Source of the DNA: Ophiocordyceps camponoti-saundersi (nom. inval.)
Taxonomy: Eukaryota > Ascomycota > Sordariomycetes > Hypocreales > Ophiocordycipitaceae
Reading direction: 5' to 3'
Assembly: GCA_003339415.1 (NCBI GenBank)
Contig: PDHQ01000035.1
Coordinates: 6,249-70,248 of the forward strand
Length of the DNA stretch: 64,000 nucleotides
Shown piece after piece: positions 1 to 10,109 of this stretch. The notes beneath the pieces were generated by a model. The model saw only the letters and a list, made by a program, of their open reading frames with translations, was not told the origin of the DNA and searched no databases. The translations under genes and the position numbers were made by a program. Each line of letters opens with the position of its first letter. The first letter of the stretch is position 1.

Positions 1-2933
1 CGGTCTGAATGCGGTGTGGAAGGCGGTCGGCTACAGACCGAGGAGTGTCGCGCAGCTGGGCAGGGCTATCAACCCCCCCCCCCCCCCCCCCCCCCCCTTC
101 CCCCCAGTATATAGTACTACTACTAGGTGCACCGCCGAGCATCCCAGTCTTGGCAATAACAAAAGCGCTCGGTGCCACTTCCTGAATAGCAACACCTCTG
201 TCCGCTCCTGAAAAGGCAGGAGAATACAGAGCAATCCTTATAAGTCTTGCAAGTCGGACACTGCTCGGCCTTGATGCCATCTACGCCGTAACTCGTATAG
301 TCGCTGCTTCTTGCGTTCATCGCCCCTCCCGAGGAACCGCCCGCGGCGGCGGCATTGGCTCGCTTGCCCAGGTATGTCCCCTCGTAAGTTACTGTGTTGA
401 TGGCTTGGTAGAGAAGCTTTCAGTAGGTGCCCAGCACATGCATGCCATCCACCCAGATACCTGGGTAGGTAGGTAGGTAAGTCGATCAGTAGCTTTCCGG
501 AAACTCACAGTAGCTAGCGGCGATACCAGCCTGCATTGCTAGGGATACAAGGAAGGTTGAAACTATGTTGTGCATCGTGGTAAAACTTGGCAATGGCCGG
601 CAAGGCTCGTCAGACAATCTTGTATGATCTCGGGAATCGAAAAAAAACTGGCACACACGTCAAGGTCTTCTGAGACGACGCCATACTCGGAGTTTAAATA
701 GCTGTAAGAGCAGGCATTGGCTAAGAATAGGATATAATAAAAGTCGATGAGCCTCGTATACATAGATGCTACTTTCTCCGTCGGCTTTCCCAACCCTTGG
801 CGTCTCCAGCCCCGATAGAGGTACTGACCTCTCATTCATCAACCTCATGAGAAAGCGAGTCATTTCTCATTCCCATTTTCGGACCTCCATCGTTGAATGC
901 CGTCCATTCTTTCTTGATTGCCGGATTCTTAGTTCGTAATCATTTGTTAGCGAATATCTGATCCGTGCGCCTCAACTGGTAGCTTGAACAAAAGCGAAGA
1001 TCCCGGCTTGAGCGTTCACTTTCTATATGCTTTCAGACAAAGCCTAATCATAAGTTCATTGTGAGAAAAGGAAAGGGTATCTTGGCACTTACTGACTTCC
1101 GCTGGATTCTTCGGATATGTGATCGGTTCGAGTCCTTGGGAAGTTGGGCATTTTCTTCTGCTGAGTTACTGCTAGGTTCTTCAGCATACGATTAACTCGC
1201 CGTCTCGTGGTCACGGGCCGAGTTGCTTATTCACGTGTCGTATCATGGTCTGTGTAGGTATACAAATATAACTAGGCAGTCTCTATTCTTTTTTCCCCTT
1301 CCTGTCAACTCCTTTTCGGTATAGTGGCACTTGTTACACTCTTTCTAGAGATTCGCAGCTCAAACAACAAGCAGTGAAGATATCTCAAAGAAGTCGCCAC
1401 CGAAGTATACTCCCTGGGCTTCTCCATCAGCCTCGACGATATATCTTTCGTTAAGACGCCGCTCCGTCGTTCTTCATCTGACAAACAGCGTCGGGGAAAA
1501 CCCAGCCCAAGGCATGCATACATACATATTCTGCAGCCATGGAATAGGCTAGAACCAAAGAGCACGTGTCATTCTATTGCACTGCACGATGGTGTTCTAG
1601 TGATGTACCGGGGTTAGGTTCCAAGGAGCGTAAGGAGCTCTAATACTACGTCACTACCCGCGTCCTTCGAGCCCTACCTACAGTCAAGTGCCTCCCCCGG
1701 GCCATGTACGGTGGCGTACTATACCTGTCTTCTTCTCGTGACGAGGCACTTGACGTCTGCGAAGTCTGTTTTTCGAGCCGCAGCCCTAGACCTTTTAAAA
1801 CTTCGGGATAGTGCGGGAGAGTGGCCATTTTCATCAGCCTTCGAACCCCCAAGACGATCGCGACCCAGCAATTAGCAAACGTGAATAGTTCTGGCCAAGG
1901 GAATTATTGATAGTCGATATATGATCCACAATCACCACTGACGGGTTTTGTTAGAAGCCCTGCTCTGACGGGTAAAAATGGCCGCTGATCCTGAAGAGGC
2001 AGCTTGGCAAGGTCTAGAACTAGACAGCAAAGAAGTTGCACACGTTTTCAGAACACTGCTGTTTCGGATTCCTATGCCGTCTTTCCTTTCTCAACATGTA
2101 GTTACCTACTCCGTACATACATACATACTAGGTAGGTAGGTAGGTAGTATGTCAGTGGATGTGGCGGGTTTTCGATGGTAAGAGTTTGTGTCATGCTGAC
2201 GAAAACTCTTCGGTCCTTTGCCCTTTTGACTCATCGACAACTCTTTTATGCACTTTTGTGTGCACATGTTATGCTTGGCTGCTATGGGCTATTCTCCCAT
2301 TGTGGTGTTGTCTCTGCAGGTGAAGCTTCAAATTTTATGCCGTACGTCTCTCACTACTGCTATGCACCATGCTCAAGTCTAGGTATGTAGGTCCCTTAGA
2401 GTAGTATGCAAGCAAGATGCCCTCGACTTCTTGTTCAACACCTCGACGGGGTCCGATAGGCTTCATTTGCATTATATACAGTTGTAGAGAAGCTTTGTGG
2501 CAATTTCCTGACCTAGGTAACTATCCATCGCCATCAGCAAACTTGCTTGGCCATCTTCCCTCTGGCTTGGCTTCCTGTGCTCGAATAATGAGGCTTCTTT
2601 GCATCGTCGGACCAGTCGGCCCGATGATGGTGACGAGCTTCTTACTTGCGTGGTCGGGATTTGGTCGGCAACAGTTACTTCGCCGTCGCGTACCTGGTAG
2701 TAATCCCCGTCCGGCAAATGACATGAGCTCGCACTGTATCCGTGGCGGTGTTGAGCGATCATTAAGGTCGTCACAGCCCTACGTGAGCGGCCATCGCTAC
2801 CGTGTCAACTTGAGATGTGTCCGTGCAGAAGCTCCTCGGTCTAGCGAGGACGGTACTTGCGATTACATGTAGTAGGCTTTTTTTTTTTTTTTTGCTAACG
2901 TAGGGTAGCATCTCCCGCCTCCCCCCTTAGCAG
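1..2933. other. No supported gene (left accessory region)
   Basis: No open frame here shows a recognisable domain, a convincing start context or an intron set that joins frames. The longest frame (2417-2872, plus) gives an unrecognised 151-residue peptide. Visible structure is limited to a poly-C run near 73-97 and short GGTA/TACA-type microsatellites (about 462-478 and 2131-2148), a repeat style that recurs in other intergenic regions of the window. Confidence 0.5.
73..97. repeat. Poly-C homopolymer run
   Basis: About 25 consecutive C, then TT and another short C run. Length is likely unreliable in the assembly. No function is suggested. Confidence 0.8.
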
Positions 2934-3318
2934 CGAGTACTATGTCAAGCTGACTATCAGGTCCGACCTTAGCCGACCAAAAACCCACTTTCAAATTATG
3001 TAATCTGACCACTGCACACGGGTATAGTACTTCACAAAATAAAGGTAGGGACTTTACCTATCCGTATATATTAATTCCGATAAATTATATACTAATTCCG
3101 AGAAATACTAAGTAGAAGCTCTAACGATAGCTATTATTATATATTTTAAAAAAAGTATTTTATCACTTTTCCTTAAATTAATATATTTAAGTAGGCAAAG
3201 TCCCTACCTTTATTTTGTGAAGTACTGCGCCCGTGGGCAGTGGTCAGATTATATAATTTGAAAGTGGGTTTTTGGTCGGCTGAGGTCGGACCTGATGGTT
3301 AGCTTGACATAGTACTCG
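2934..3318. mobile_element. Foldback/MITE-like element with 127-bp inverted arms
   Basis: The left arm (2934-3060) begins CGAGTACTATGTCAAGCT. It is repeated as its reverse complement at 3192-3318, which ends AGCTTGACATAGTACTCG. The arms differ at roughly ten positions, mostly transitions. They enclose a 131-bp AT-rich centre (3061-3191) without coding capacity. The length, long terminal inverted arms and non-coding AT-rich centre fit a miniature inverted-repeat or foldback DNA element. No convincing target-site duplication is visible next to the arms, so the exact ends and superfamily are uncertain. The transition-biased arm differences could reflect mild RIP. Confidence 0.8.
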
Positions 3319-4114
3319 TCAGCGCTGCTGTCAGAAAGGAAGGACCCACTCTGTCCCACACGACCATGAATAATCACGAACCCCAGAAGGAAAACTCTGC
3401 GGCCCAGATATAATCCTTCGGATTCCCGGGCAACGTTAGAATAATCATACTTAGCAAATTACTAGGTTAGAAACCAGCCTCTTTACTGTTAAGAGCTTTC
3501 CCTCTAAGGCCCGCTATTATTATATATATAAGGAAGACCTCCGAGCCTAAGGGTCGGAGGTTAAGCTCTCAAGTTCACACACACATATACCTACCTTCAC
3601 ACTCACACATATGTATACAAATTTAATCACTCCGCTCGCTCTTTGTTCCACGTGACCCCCTGAATCCGGCAGAATCCCTCTGAGATTCTGACAGCTGCCG
3701 GCCCTACTTCTTAGGGCCCTGGCCTGGCGTAGCCACACAGACCTAGCAAAGTCATCATAGCCATCAACAATCAGGAATATCAATACCTTCATCAGTGCTG
3801 TACAACAACATCATCGCGTCATACACATCATCACCACCTTCATCAGCGTTGCCCTCGCTCTAAACATACATACCTACATACATACATTTATACATACATA
3901 TGTACAGCGATCAATCAACCGAATACATGTAGGATTGACAACCTGACGAAGCTGGCAAGTCAACCCTAGCCTGTTGTATGTCCAGTGCTGTTGTGTAGCC
4001 TTACCCTATCTGCCTACCTACCTACCTAGACTCCCTATCCGTTACCGCTGCTGGCTTCATGTCCTTCGCCGTACATACGTAGGTAAACAGCCGCAATTCA
4101 TCTTCGCATCTTCA
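3319..4114. other. No supported gene; short hairpin and microsatellites
   Basis: The region contains a perfect 8-bp hairpin (ACCTCCGA...TCGGAGGT, 3537-3561), CACA-rich stretches, and TACA/TACC microsatellites (about 3865-3900 and 4015-4028). No coding signal is recognised. Confidence 0.5.
3537..3561. repeat. 8-bp perfect inverted repeat with 9-nt loop
   Basis: ACCTCCGA (3537-3544) and TCGGAGGT (3554-3561) flank a 9-base loop, just after a TATATATATA tract. It could be the end of an old element or chance. No gene is adjacent. Confidence 0.5.
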
Positions 4115-4975
4115 TCATTCGCCCCCATCGCCTAGTAGCGGATTGCGATATAAATGATCAACTGGCTTGGTCTCTGCATTCTTCCGCCCTAGTTTCCCAG
4201 CAACACTACCATGTTGGTGCCGGGACGCAGACGCTCCTGACGGGCCCGGTGTCTGCTCGTCAGGCTTCAAAGATGGAGATTTTCCTCCTCGGCTTTTCCC
4301 TTTATGTCCAGCTTTCAGAAATCTTCGTCTGCGACCGAGCTCTGGGGATGCCTGTGCTGAGTCTGATGTCGGTTGCGAGACCATTGGCAATCCATCGTCT
4401 TCAGCCTTCGTCGGCAAAGTTTCCGCTTTGCTCTTGTTCTTCGGTTTCTTGACCATTCTCGAAACTCTTGTGCAGATTCCGCGAATAAACCCCCCGGACG
4501 GTTTGGGGGAGATCGATTGCCTATCCTCGCTGGACTTCTCCTCCAAAGTCGCACACGCTTGTGTCTCGTCGGGAACAGAAGACTCCCGCTTCGGCTCAGC
4601 ATCTACCGGGTTATCGGTCGTTTGCAGTGCTTCTGGTACTGGTGGAGGCGGCATTGACGGCACCTCGTCCGGGTCCTGAGACGATGATGACAGGGCTGCA
4701 CTGTTGGGTTCTGGAGCCTTTGCTACCGGCAACGGAGCGACGTTCTGATGCTGTCTTGGTGGCGATCCTGGAGGCGTCAAAATTCGAGGCGTTGCCGACA
4801 GGAGGTTTGCCATGCTGCCGGCTAAAGAAAGATCCTGGTCAAGGTGCGATGTGGACGATAAATCTGCTGATACCGTTCTCGAGTGACCGGGGATGCGCGT
4901 CGCCTCACAATGGCTAGGCCAGAGAAGCAAGAAGGTGGCGAGCGTCGCCAACAGAACTAATGTCCTATTAAACAT
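4115..4975 (-). CDS. Predicted secreted proline/serine-rich protein, unknown function
   Basis: This is a single open frame of 286 residues if translation starts at 4975. An upstream in-frame ATG at 5110 would add 45 residues. The 4975 start is preferred because it begins MFNRTLVLLATLATFLLLW, a typical hydrophobic signal peptide with likely cleavage after SHCEA. The remainder looks disordered: rich in Ser, Pro, Lys and Glu, with a PPPP segment and basic clusters such as GRRRR and KKPKNKSK. There are only two cysteines in the mature part, so this is not a classical disulfide-stabilised effector. No domain is recognised. It lies alone in a gene-poor region near mobile DNA. Secretion is inferred from the signal peptide; function is unknown. 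Confidence 0.55.
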   Translation of the reverse strand: MFNRTLVLLATLATFLLLWPSHCEATRIPGHSRTVSADLSSTSHLDQDLSLAGSMANLLSATPRILTPPGSPPRQHQNVAPLPVAKAPEPNSAALSSSSQDPDEVPSMPPPPVPEALQTTDNPVDAEPKRESSVPDETQACATLEEKSSEDRQSISPKPSGGFIRGICTRVSRMVKKPKNKSKAETLPTKAEDDGLPMVSQPTSDSAQASPELGRRRRFLKAGHKGKSRGGKSPSLKPDEQTPGPSGASASRHQHGSVAGKLGRKNAETKPVDHLYRNPLLGDGGE

Positions 4976-6704
4976 GGCTGAAACGTGACAGCTGCCTTGT
5001 AAGCGGATGGAAGAGATGAGGATCCTTCTGTGATGATGATAATGAGGAAACGAAGAGAATCCTTCCTTCACCGAGGGAAGGCGTTTACCCAAGCTTTTAA
5101 GGACATTCACTCTCAGGGGTGTTGTGCTCTCAAGGCATGATCCCTGTAGCCCTTCCGCATCGGGGCACCAGATTGACTTATACGAGGCACCCTTGAGGCT
5201 CGGGTGCAGTCACGATGCCTCCTCGCTCGCAGGATCTGCGTACATTTGTATATATTCACTCAGAAAGCCGGGCCATGACTACGTGCCTTTGTCTGCCCTT
5301 GGTGGGATATACAGAATCGGGCTCCAAGCCTTCAACTGTGTTGATGATCCGTTCCTCCTCTCTCCCGTTCTCACATCAGTATCTACCGAGGCAAGTCTAT
5401 CCCATTACGAAGAAACTATTGTATCGTCTGGGACACGCTTCCGAAATACTAGGGAAAAAAAACCAGAGCGGACGTGAGTGGATCTCGACCTTGTTGGTGT
5501 GGCAAGGGGTAGACGGCGGCTCCGGTGTGAGGGCTGTATCTGTAGAGGGGATTTCCTTGCCCAGCTTTACTTGGCTTCGAAGGAATATTGGCTCTTCCAT
5601 ACGCTTCTGCTCAGTTCTTGGAGGGATTTTCCGGGGGTAGGCGAGTGTGTATCATGTATGTATGGTCCTTTGCCGTCCCAGACTCCCAGGAGGAAATGGA
5701 TCTCGCAAGGGAACCGTGGAAGCCATCCGTGTATGTAGTGAAGTTATATGCCCCATCAGTTTGATCACAGTGATTTGCTCGCCGAGAATCTTCTACGAGA
5801 CCGTGATGGCTGGACGAAACAGGATCTACGGGATCGATCTCCGGGCAGATGCTTCGCTGTACCGTTATTACACGTATGGACTCATTCTCACGAGAGAGTC
5901 GAGATGAAGTGATGTTGGTCATCAACCTTTATGGATGCGTATTTAGATTTCTCCCCGTAGCTACTTGCTTCTACCCAACGGGCGTGGCATAGTGCAGATA
6001 GCAACCTCTATCAGTTGCTCGCCTTGATGGTGTTGTATATGAAGCTACCTAACTTGTTGTGCAAGTAAGAGTTTAAGCTGTTTGTTGTTGTCGTAGCCTC
6101 GTGGCTACTCACCTGATATCAGGGTTACACCACTCTCCATCTCAAGATAAAGACTGGCCGCTGATCGGACTCGAGAACCGTATCTGTTCAAAGATTCAAA
6201 GTCATTCCGATCAACACGCAGTTCTTCGTATCCTGACACGAGATACGATTCCCGTCTCAGGTTCATGCGTACGTGTGTATGTCGAAGTTCTATGTATATC
6301 TATACTGGATATCAAAGTCGACGATGTCGTGAAAAGATTCAGAGTATTCTCGCGTGTCCGTCTGTATTCGCCGCGGTGACTCGCAAATGCTTCCGGGGAC
6401 GGACATTCTTTCTGCTGTTCAAGACATGCCACGTTAATCACATGTCTGGCACGGCAGCCAAGCGGATAAACGAAGATGACATCTCGGACGTACATATGTA
6501 AAGTCGTATTGCAATCTCCAAGTCAGATCCTCTAATGGTTGATCGGGAGGTTAAATATTAAGTTCTCTTTCGTATGAAACAGAGCGTCGTGGGCCTGATG
6601 CATGCTCCAAGACCGTACGTGAAATCAGGGCGTATATATGTATCTAAATTATCATCTCTCTCTGTCGACTTCGTCTGTTCGTGACAGACTGTTTCTACCA
6701 AAAC
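4976..6704. other. Intergenic, no supported gene
   Basis: Several short overlapping frames occur (for example 5215-5640 plus, 141 residues). None shows a domain, signal peptide or splice-consistent extension. The region presumably holds the promoters of the genes on either side, both reading away from it. No clear regulatory motif was recognised. Confidence 0.4.
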
Positions 6705-8696
6705 ATGACACTCCTCTCACACTTGGTCATGTTGACCGGCGTCTTCACCTGCTTGGCCTTGGCTGCCTCTGTCATGGGTCATGACTCCCCTGATACCCTG
6801 GACTTAGCCAGAGATCGCATAGCTGCGCTGCAAAAGGGTTACCAGATCGACTGGTCGAATCCTCCGCTCTCGTCAAACGGGGATGCCCTGGACCATAGAC
6901 CCGATCTCAACGTGACGGTCTTCATTCAACGATATATTGAACAGTCGTATATCAATACTGGAACAGGGCAGGATGTTTTCTCCGTCTCGAAATCAACGAC
7001 AATCTTCAAGGACATCACAGAGGGCTCGGCCGTCACGGCTCAGATATCGGTGTCCGGAGGGGGCTCAGCTTCCGCATCCTTCTCCATCGGCCGAGGTCGT
7101 TCCGTGACGGCGTCCACGTCCAAGAACACGGGTTCATCTGTGACAAGGAGGCAGAGCCGAGAGAAGATCTGCGAGGGGGGGCATGCCTGTCGTTTTGAGA
7201 CCTGGACACACTATGTCGAGCTGGTCGGGACCTGTAATAAATCCGAGTGTCAGATACGGACGCCGATCACGAAGCTCAACGGAGAGCCACTAACCGCCCT
7301 GGTGTTCATAAAGGACAGGATCGTGGCAGACAATACACGCTCCAACAGCCTGAGTATCGCCAACTCCCTCCAGCGACGGCTTGAGGCTGAGCTGTCAAGC
7401 AACTACTGCATCGACTGGAGCGACCCCCCAGTACGGGGCCCCTTTGAGCGAATCATCGATTGGTCGAATCGTGTTCAGGAATGTCCCAGAAAACTTGTGG
7501 ACAAGCAGGCCCCCAAAGTCACGGTACATGCCAGGCGTTTAGTTGAGGGCGACGAACACTTTAGCCTCGACCAGCGCGATAGTCCTCTAAGTATCGACCA
7601 CTCCTCTACCAAGATTGAGGGCTCTTCTGAAAGCTGGAGCGTTGGTGCCCAGGTGACTACCTCTTTCGGGATTACCGGATCAGTGCCGAGTTTCGGTAAT
7701 GGTTTCGATACCATAGAAGTCTCGTATGTGGAAGAGAAGAGCAAGCAGGTGAGCGGCGGGACGTGGAAGACGGGTAGCTTCACCGTGAGCACTGTTTGCA
7801 AGGTCGGCTACTCCTGCAGCTTCGAGACCTGGACCTTTTATGCTCGTGTCTCAGGCATCTGCCGGCAGATTTGCTCGCATGACGTCGAAATTGGACTCTT
7901 GTGTCCTTGTGAGATGGAAATTCCCATCTTCAATGGAGCTGATGAGCCGCTCACGCACTTGGTCAGTATCTTTCAGAAGAGAATTTCCCCTGGGATGTCC
8001 AGCGAGGCGGGCGAGAAGTCCGAGGAGAGCACGGAGAGGCCCATGGAGAAAAATGACAGCATCGACAACGTTCAGAGAGTTCCCAAAGTCATAGGCAGGG
8101 AGAAGACGTATTGCTTGCTCGATACCTTTGAGTATTACCAGAAAGACACAGACAAATACCTCAACTGGACAACCGGAGATTTTGAGACAAGGCCGAACGC
8201 GCCCAAGCCATTGGACATGCACAAATGCCTCGACAAGGTGCCTGAAGACCCCCGGATGAGTGGAAGGCTATGTTACAACAACGACTACCGGAATACATTG
8301 CGACAAGAAACGCCATCAATTTCAGGAAGACAGAAGATCGAGGGTAGGATATACGGATTCTGTTACTTGAACGAAACGCATTATTACGCGGAAACTGGCG
8401 AGTACTTCGACTTGAAGGATAAACAGCGCGGCTGGTATCGCGACGACAACGTACCCATGCCAGACGTTGGAAAATTTGGCCCTTGTTCCACAGATCCGAC
8501 GGCGGCGGAAGCGAGCAATACGAATGTGCCTCAGGTTGCTGGCTTGAACGATGACGGGTACTGTTTCTTGAACGGGACTCACTTTTATGCGGATACGGAA
8601 GAGTATTGGAGCTCTGATGACCCGGATCGTGGATGGTATCGCGATGGTAGCGCGCCGAAGCCGGATACTCGAGGCTTCAAGTGTCCCGGACCGTGA
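6705..8696 (+). CDS. Secreted 663-residue repeat protein of unknown function
   Basis: An intronless gene starts at the first ATG (6705), which opens a signal peptide (MTLLSHLVMLTGVFTCLALA). The protein is built from repeats. Two long N-terminal units (about residues 48-205 and 236-425) share an IDWSNPP/IDWSDPP start, a Ser/Thr/Gly-rich alternating stretch that looks like beta strands, a C-x4-5-C-x-FETWT-x-Y core and an EPLT-x-LV-x-I end. Three C-terminal units of about 45 residues (467-508, 549-594, 617-660) share YC-x-L-N-x-THYYA-x-T-x-EY, then GWYRD, P-x-PD and a closing Cys; the first unit is the most diverged. Several N-x-T/S sites are present. I do not recognise the family. The alternating small/polar pattern resembles surface-active beta-sheet proteins, but no activity can be assigned. 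Extracellular location is inferred with good confidence. Confidence 0.8.
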   Translation: MTLLSHLVMLTGVFTCLALAASVMGHDSPDTLDLARDRIAALQKGYQIDWSNPPLSSNGDALDHRPDLNVTVFIQRYIEQSYINTGTGQDVFSVSKSTTIFKDITEGSAVTAQISVSGGGSASASFSIGRGRSVTASTSKNTGSSVTRRQSREKICEGGHACRFETWTHYVELVGTCNKSECQIRTPITKLNGEPLTALVFIKDRIVADNTRSNSLSIANSLQRRLEAELSSNYCIDWSDPPVRGPFERIIDWSNRVQECPRKLVDKQAPKVTVHARRLVEGDEHFSLDQRDSPLSIDHSSTKIEGSSESWSVGAQVTTSFGITGSVPSFGNGFDTIEVSYVEEKSKQVSGGTWKTGSFTVSTVCKVGYSCSFETWTFYARVSGICRQICSHDVEIGLLCPCEMEIPIFNGADEPLTHLVSIFQKRISPGMSSEAGEKSEESTERPMEKNDSIDNVQRVPKVIGREKTYCLLDTFEYYQKDTDKYLNWTTGDFETRPNAPKPLDMHKCLDKVPEDPRMSGRLCYNNDYRNTLRQETPSISGRQKIEGRIYGFCYLNETHYYAETGEYFDLKDKQRGWYRDDNVPMPDVGKFGPCSTDPTAAEASNTNVPQVAGLNDDGYCFLNGTHFYADTEEYWSSDDPDRGWYRDGSAPKPDTRGFKCPGP

Positions 8697-9336
8697 AGTT
8701 GATCTTTGAGAGAATTCTCAACGTTGCGTACGAGCTTTGCTGTCAAGCCAGTGGCAAAATCGTAGCGAATGAGGTACGTGTCAGTCATGATCTGACAGCT
8801 TCAAATAAGACAGTATCAAGGAGTATAATTGCGGCACATAGAGACGATAGATAGGGGGAGGGTGTTGGGAATGTCTTACTTATTTAATCGTGTTGCCCTT
8901 GAATACAGACAACAGTATCGCCAAACATACATAACCTGGAAGACTCCTCGGCAAAAGAAGAAGTCGAGAGCACAACATCTGTGGGACTCTTCAGAACTGC
9001 GCAGTCCTTTTACCGTATCCATACATACATGCCTCCAGCCCATGGTGGTGCCCGTTTCGCCGATCATATAGACAGCCCGCAGATCTTATAGCGATTGCAG
9101 GGTTTCAGACCACGGCTAGTTCGGGACCAGGGGGGTAACTAGCATGTCGATAGCGCCTAAGCTTTTTTGGGCGCTATTTGGCATAGTCAGGAACAAGAAG
9201 ACACATCTTTGTCATGATGAGCTGCGCGTCAAGGAGAGATGCTAAGAGCTGGCGAGTTGAAGGGTAGGTGAAGAGGACTGATTGAAAAAGGACAAAGAGG
9301 GCATATATATCAAAACAATATAACTTACTAGCATCT
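8697..9336. other. Intergenic with a short hairpin at 9150-9177
   Basis: No gene is supported. An 8-bp inverted repeat (ATAGCGCC at 9150-9157, GGCGCTAT at 9170-9177) flanks a T-rich loop. It lies 450 bp beyond the stop of the upstream gene, too far for an obvious 3'-end role. Confidence 0.45.
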
Positions 9337-9436
9337 GGCAAGATGGCCGAGTTGGTTATGGCGTCAGGTTAAGGTTCTCTCAACCACATTTATCCTGGTG
9401 GAGCAATCCTCCTGGGTTCGAATCCCAGTCTTGTCA
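9337..9436 (+). tRNA. tRNA-Leu (anticodon AAG), intron-containing
   Basis: The acceptor GGCAAGA pairs with TCTTGTC, and the discriminator is A at 9436. U8, a D-arm with GCC/GGC stem and a T-arm CTGGG-TTCGAAT-CCCAG are present, with a long class II variable arm as expected for Leu. The anticodon stem is TCAGG/CCTGG, and the loop reads TT-AAG-G followed by an intron of about 18 nt (9375-9392) at the canonical position after nucleotide 37. Runs of T from 9441 serve as the Pol III terminator. Anticodon AAG (9371-9373) reads CUU/CUC leucine codons. Confidence 0.93.
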
Positions 9437-10109
9437 GATATTTTTTCTTTCTTCTTTCTTTTTTTTTATGTCACCTGATAATCAAATCCAACTTGCAAGC
9501 CCTAATAACTGTGCTACGATCTACATAGGGAGACGAGCATGCTTGTGCCGTATATAAAGTCTTGTTTCATAGTAAATAGCTTGGATTGATGTTTGTAGCC
9601 TTGTGAGTATGGACGTTTGTATACGAATACTCCGTTTACCAGACTCCGATCTTGCTTTGCCTCACCGAATGATTTGTGTGCAAGTTACGCAACACATATA
9701 CATATGTAGGTATGTATGTATGTTTACATTATACATATGTACATGCGTACTGTACTGATGAAAAATCTCATGCATCCTTACGGATTACAGAGAGAATGAT
9801 ATTTCTACCTCTTGCTCGGATTCTCTCTTCTTCTTTAAATCCCGTATCGAAGAACAATTTATGGCCTGATGAATTTGCGTCCATTCCTTGTATCCCGACT
9901 TGAAGATAGAAAAACCAAGTATAGGGTAGGGGAGGGGTCGGCTGGCTTGGCGCGACTGGCGAGCCGACTAAAAATAGCCGCCTCTCCTGCCTTGGTAGAC
10001 GACGTTTTATTTACCAACGACGAGAGGAAACGATCGCGTCTCTCTGCTCTCACCCAGGCTCCATAACCCTGACTCCCAGCTCGCGGCGAGGACTGAAGTC
10101 TCTGTCGCC
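9437..10109. other. Intergenic between tRNA-Leu and MRD1
   Basis: Pol III T-run terminator, then ATGTA/ATACAT microsatellite sequence (about 9700-9750) and the presumed MRD1 promoter and leader. No gene seen. Confidence 0.5.

Noticed and set aside
2417..2872. 151-residue open frame
   Set aside because: No domain, no signal peptide, no splice-consistent extension; not better than chance in this base composition.
3850..4030. Regularly spaced short repeats that could suggest an array
   Set aside because: They are TACA and TACC microsatellites without unique spacers; CRISPR arrays are not expected in a fungal nuclear genome.
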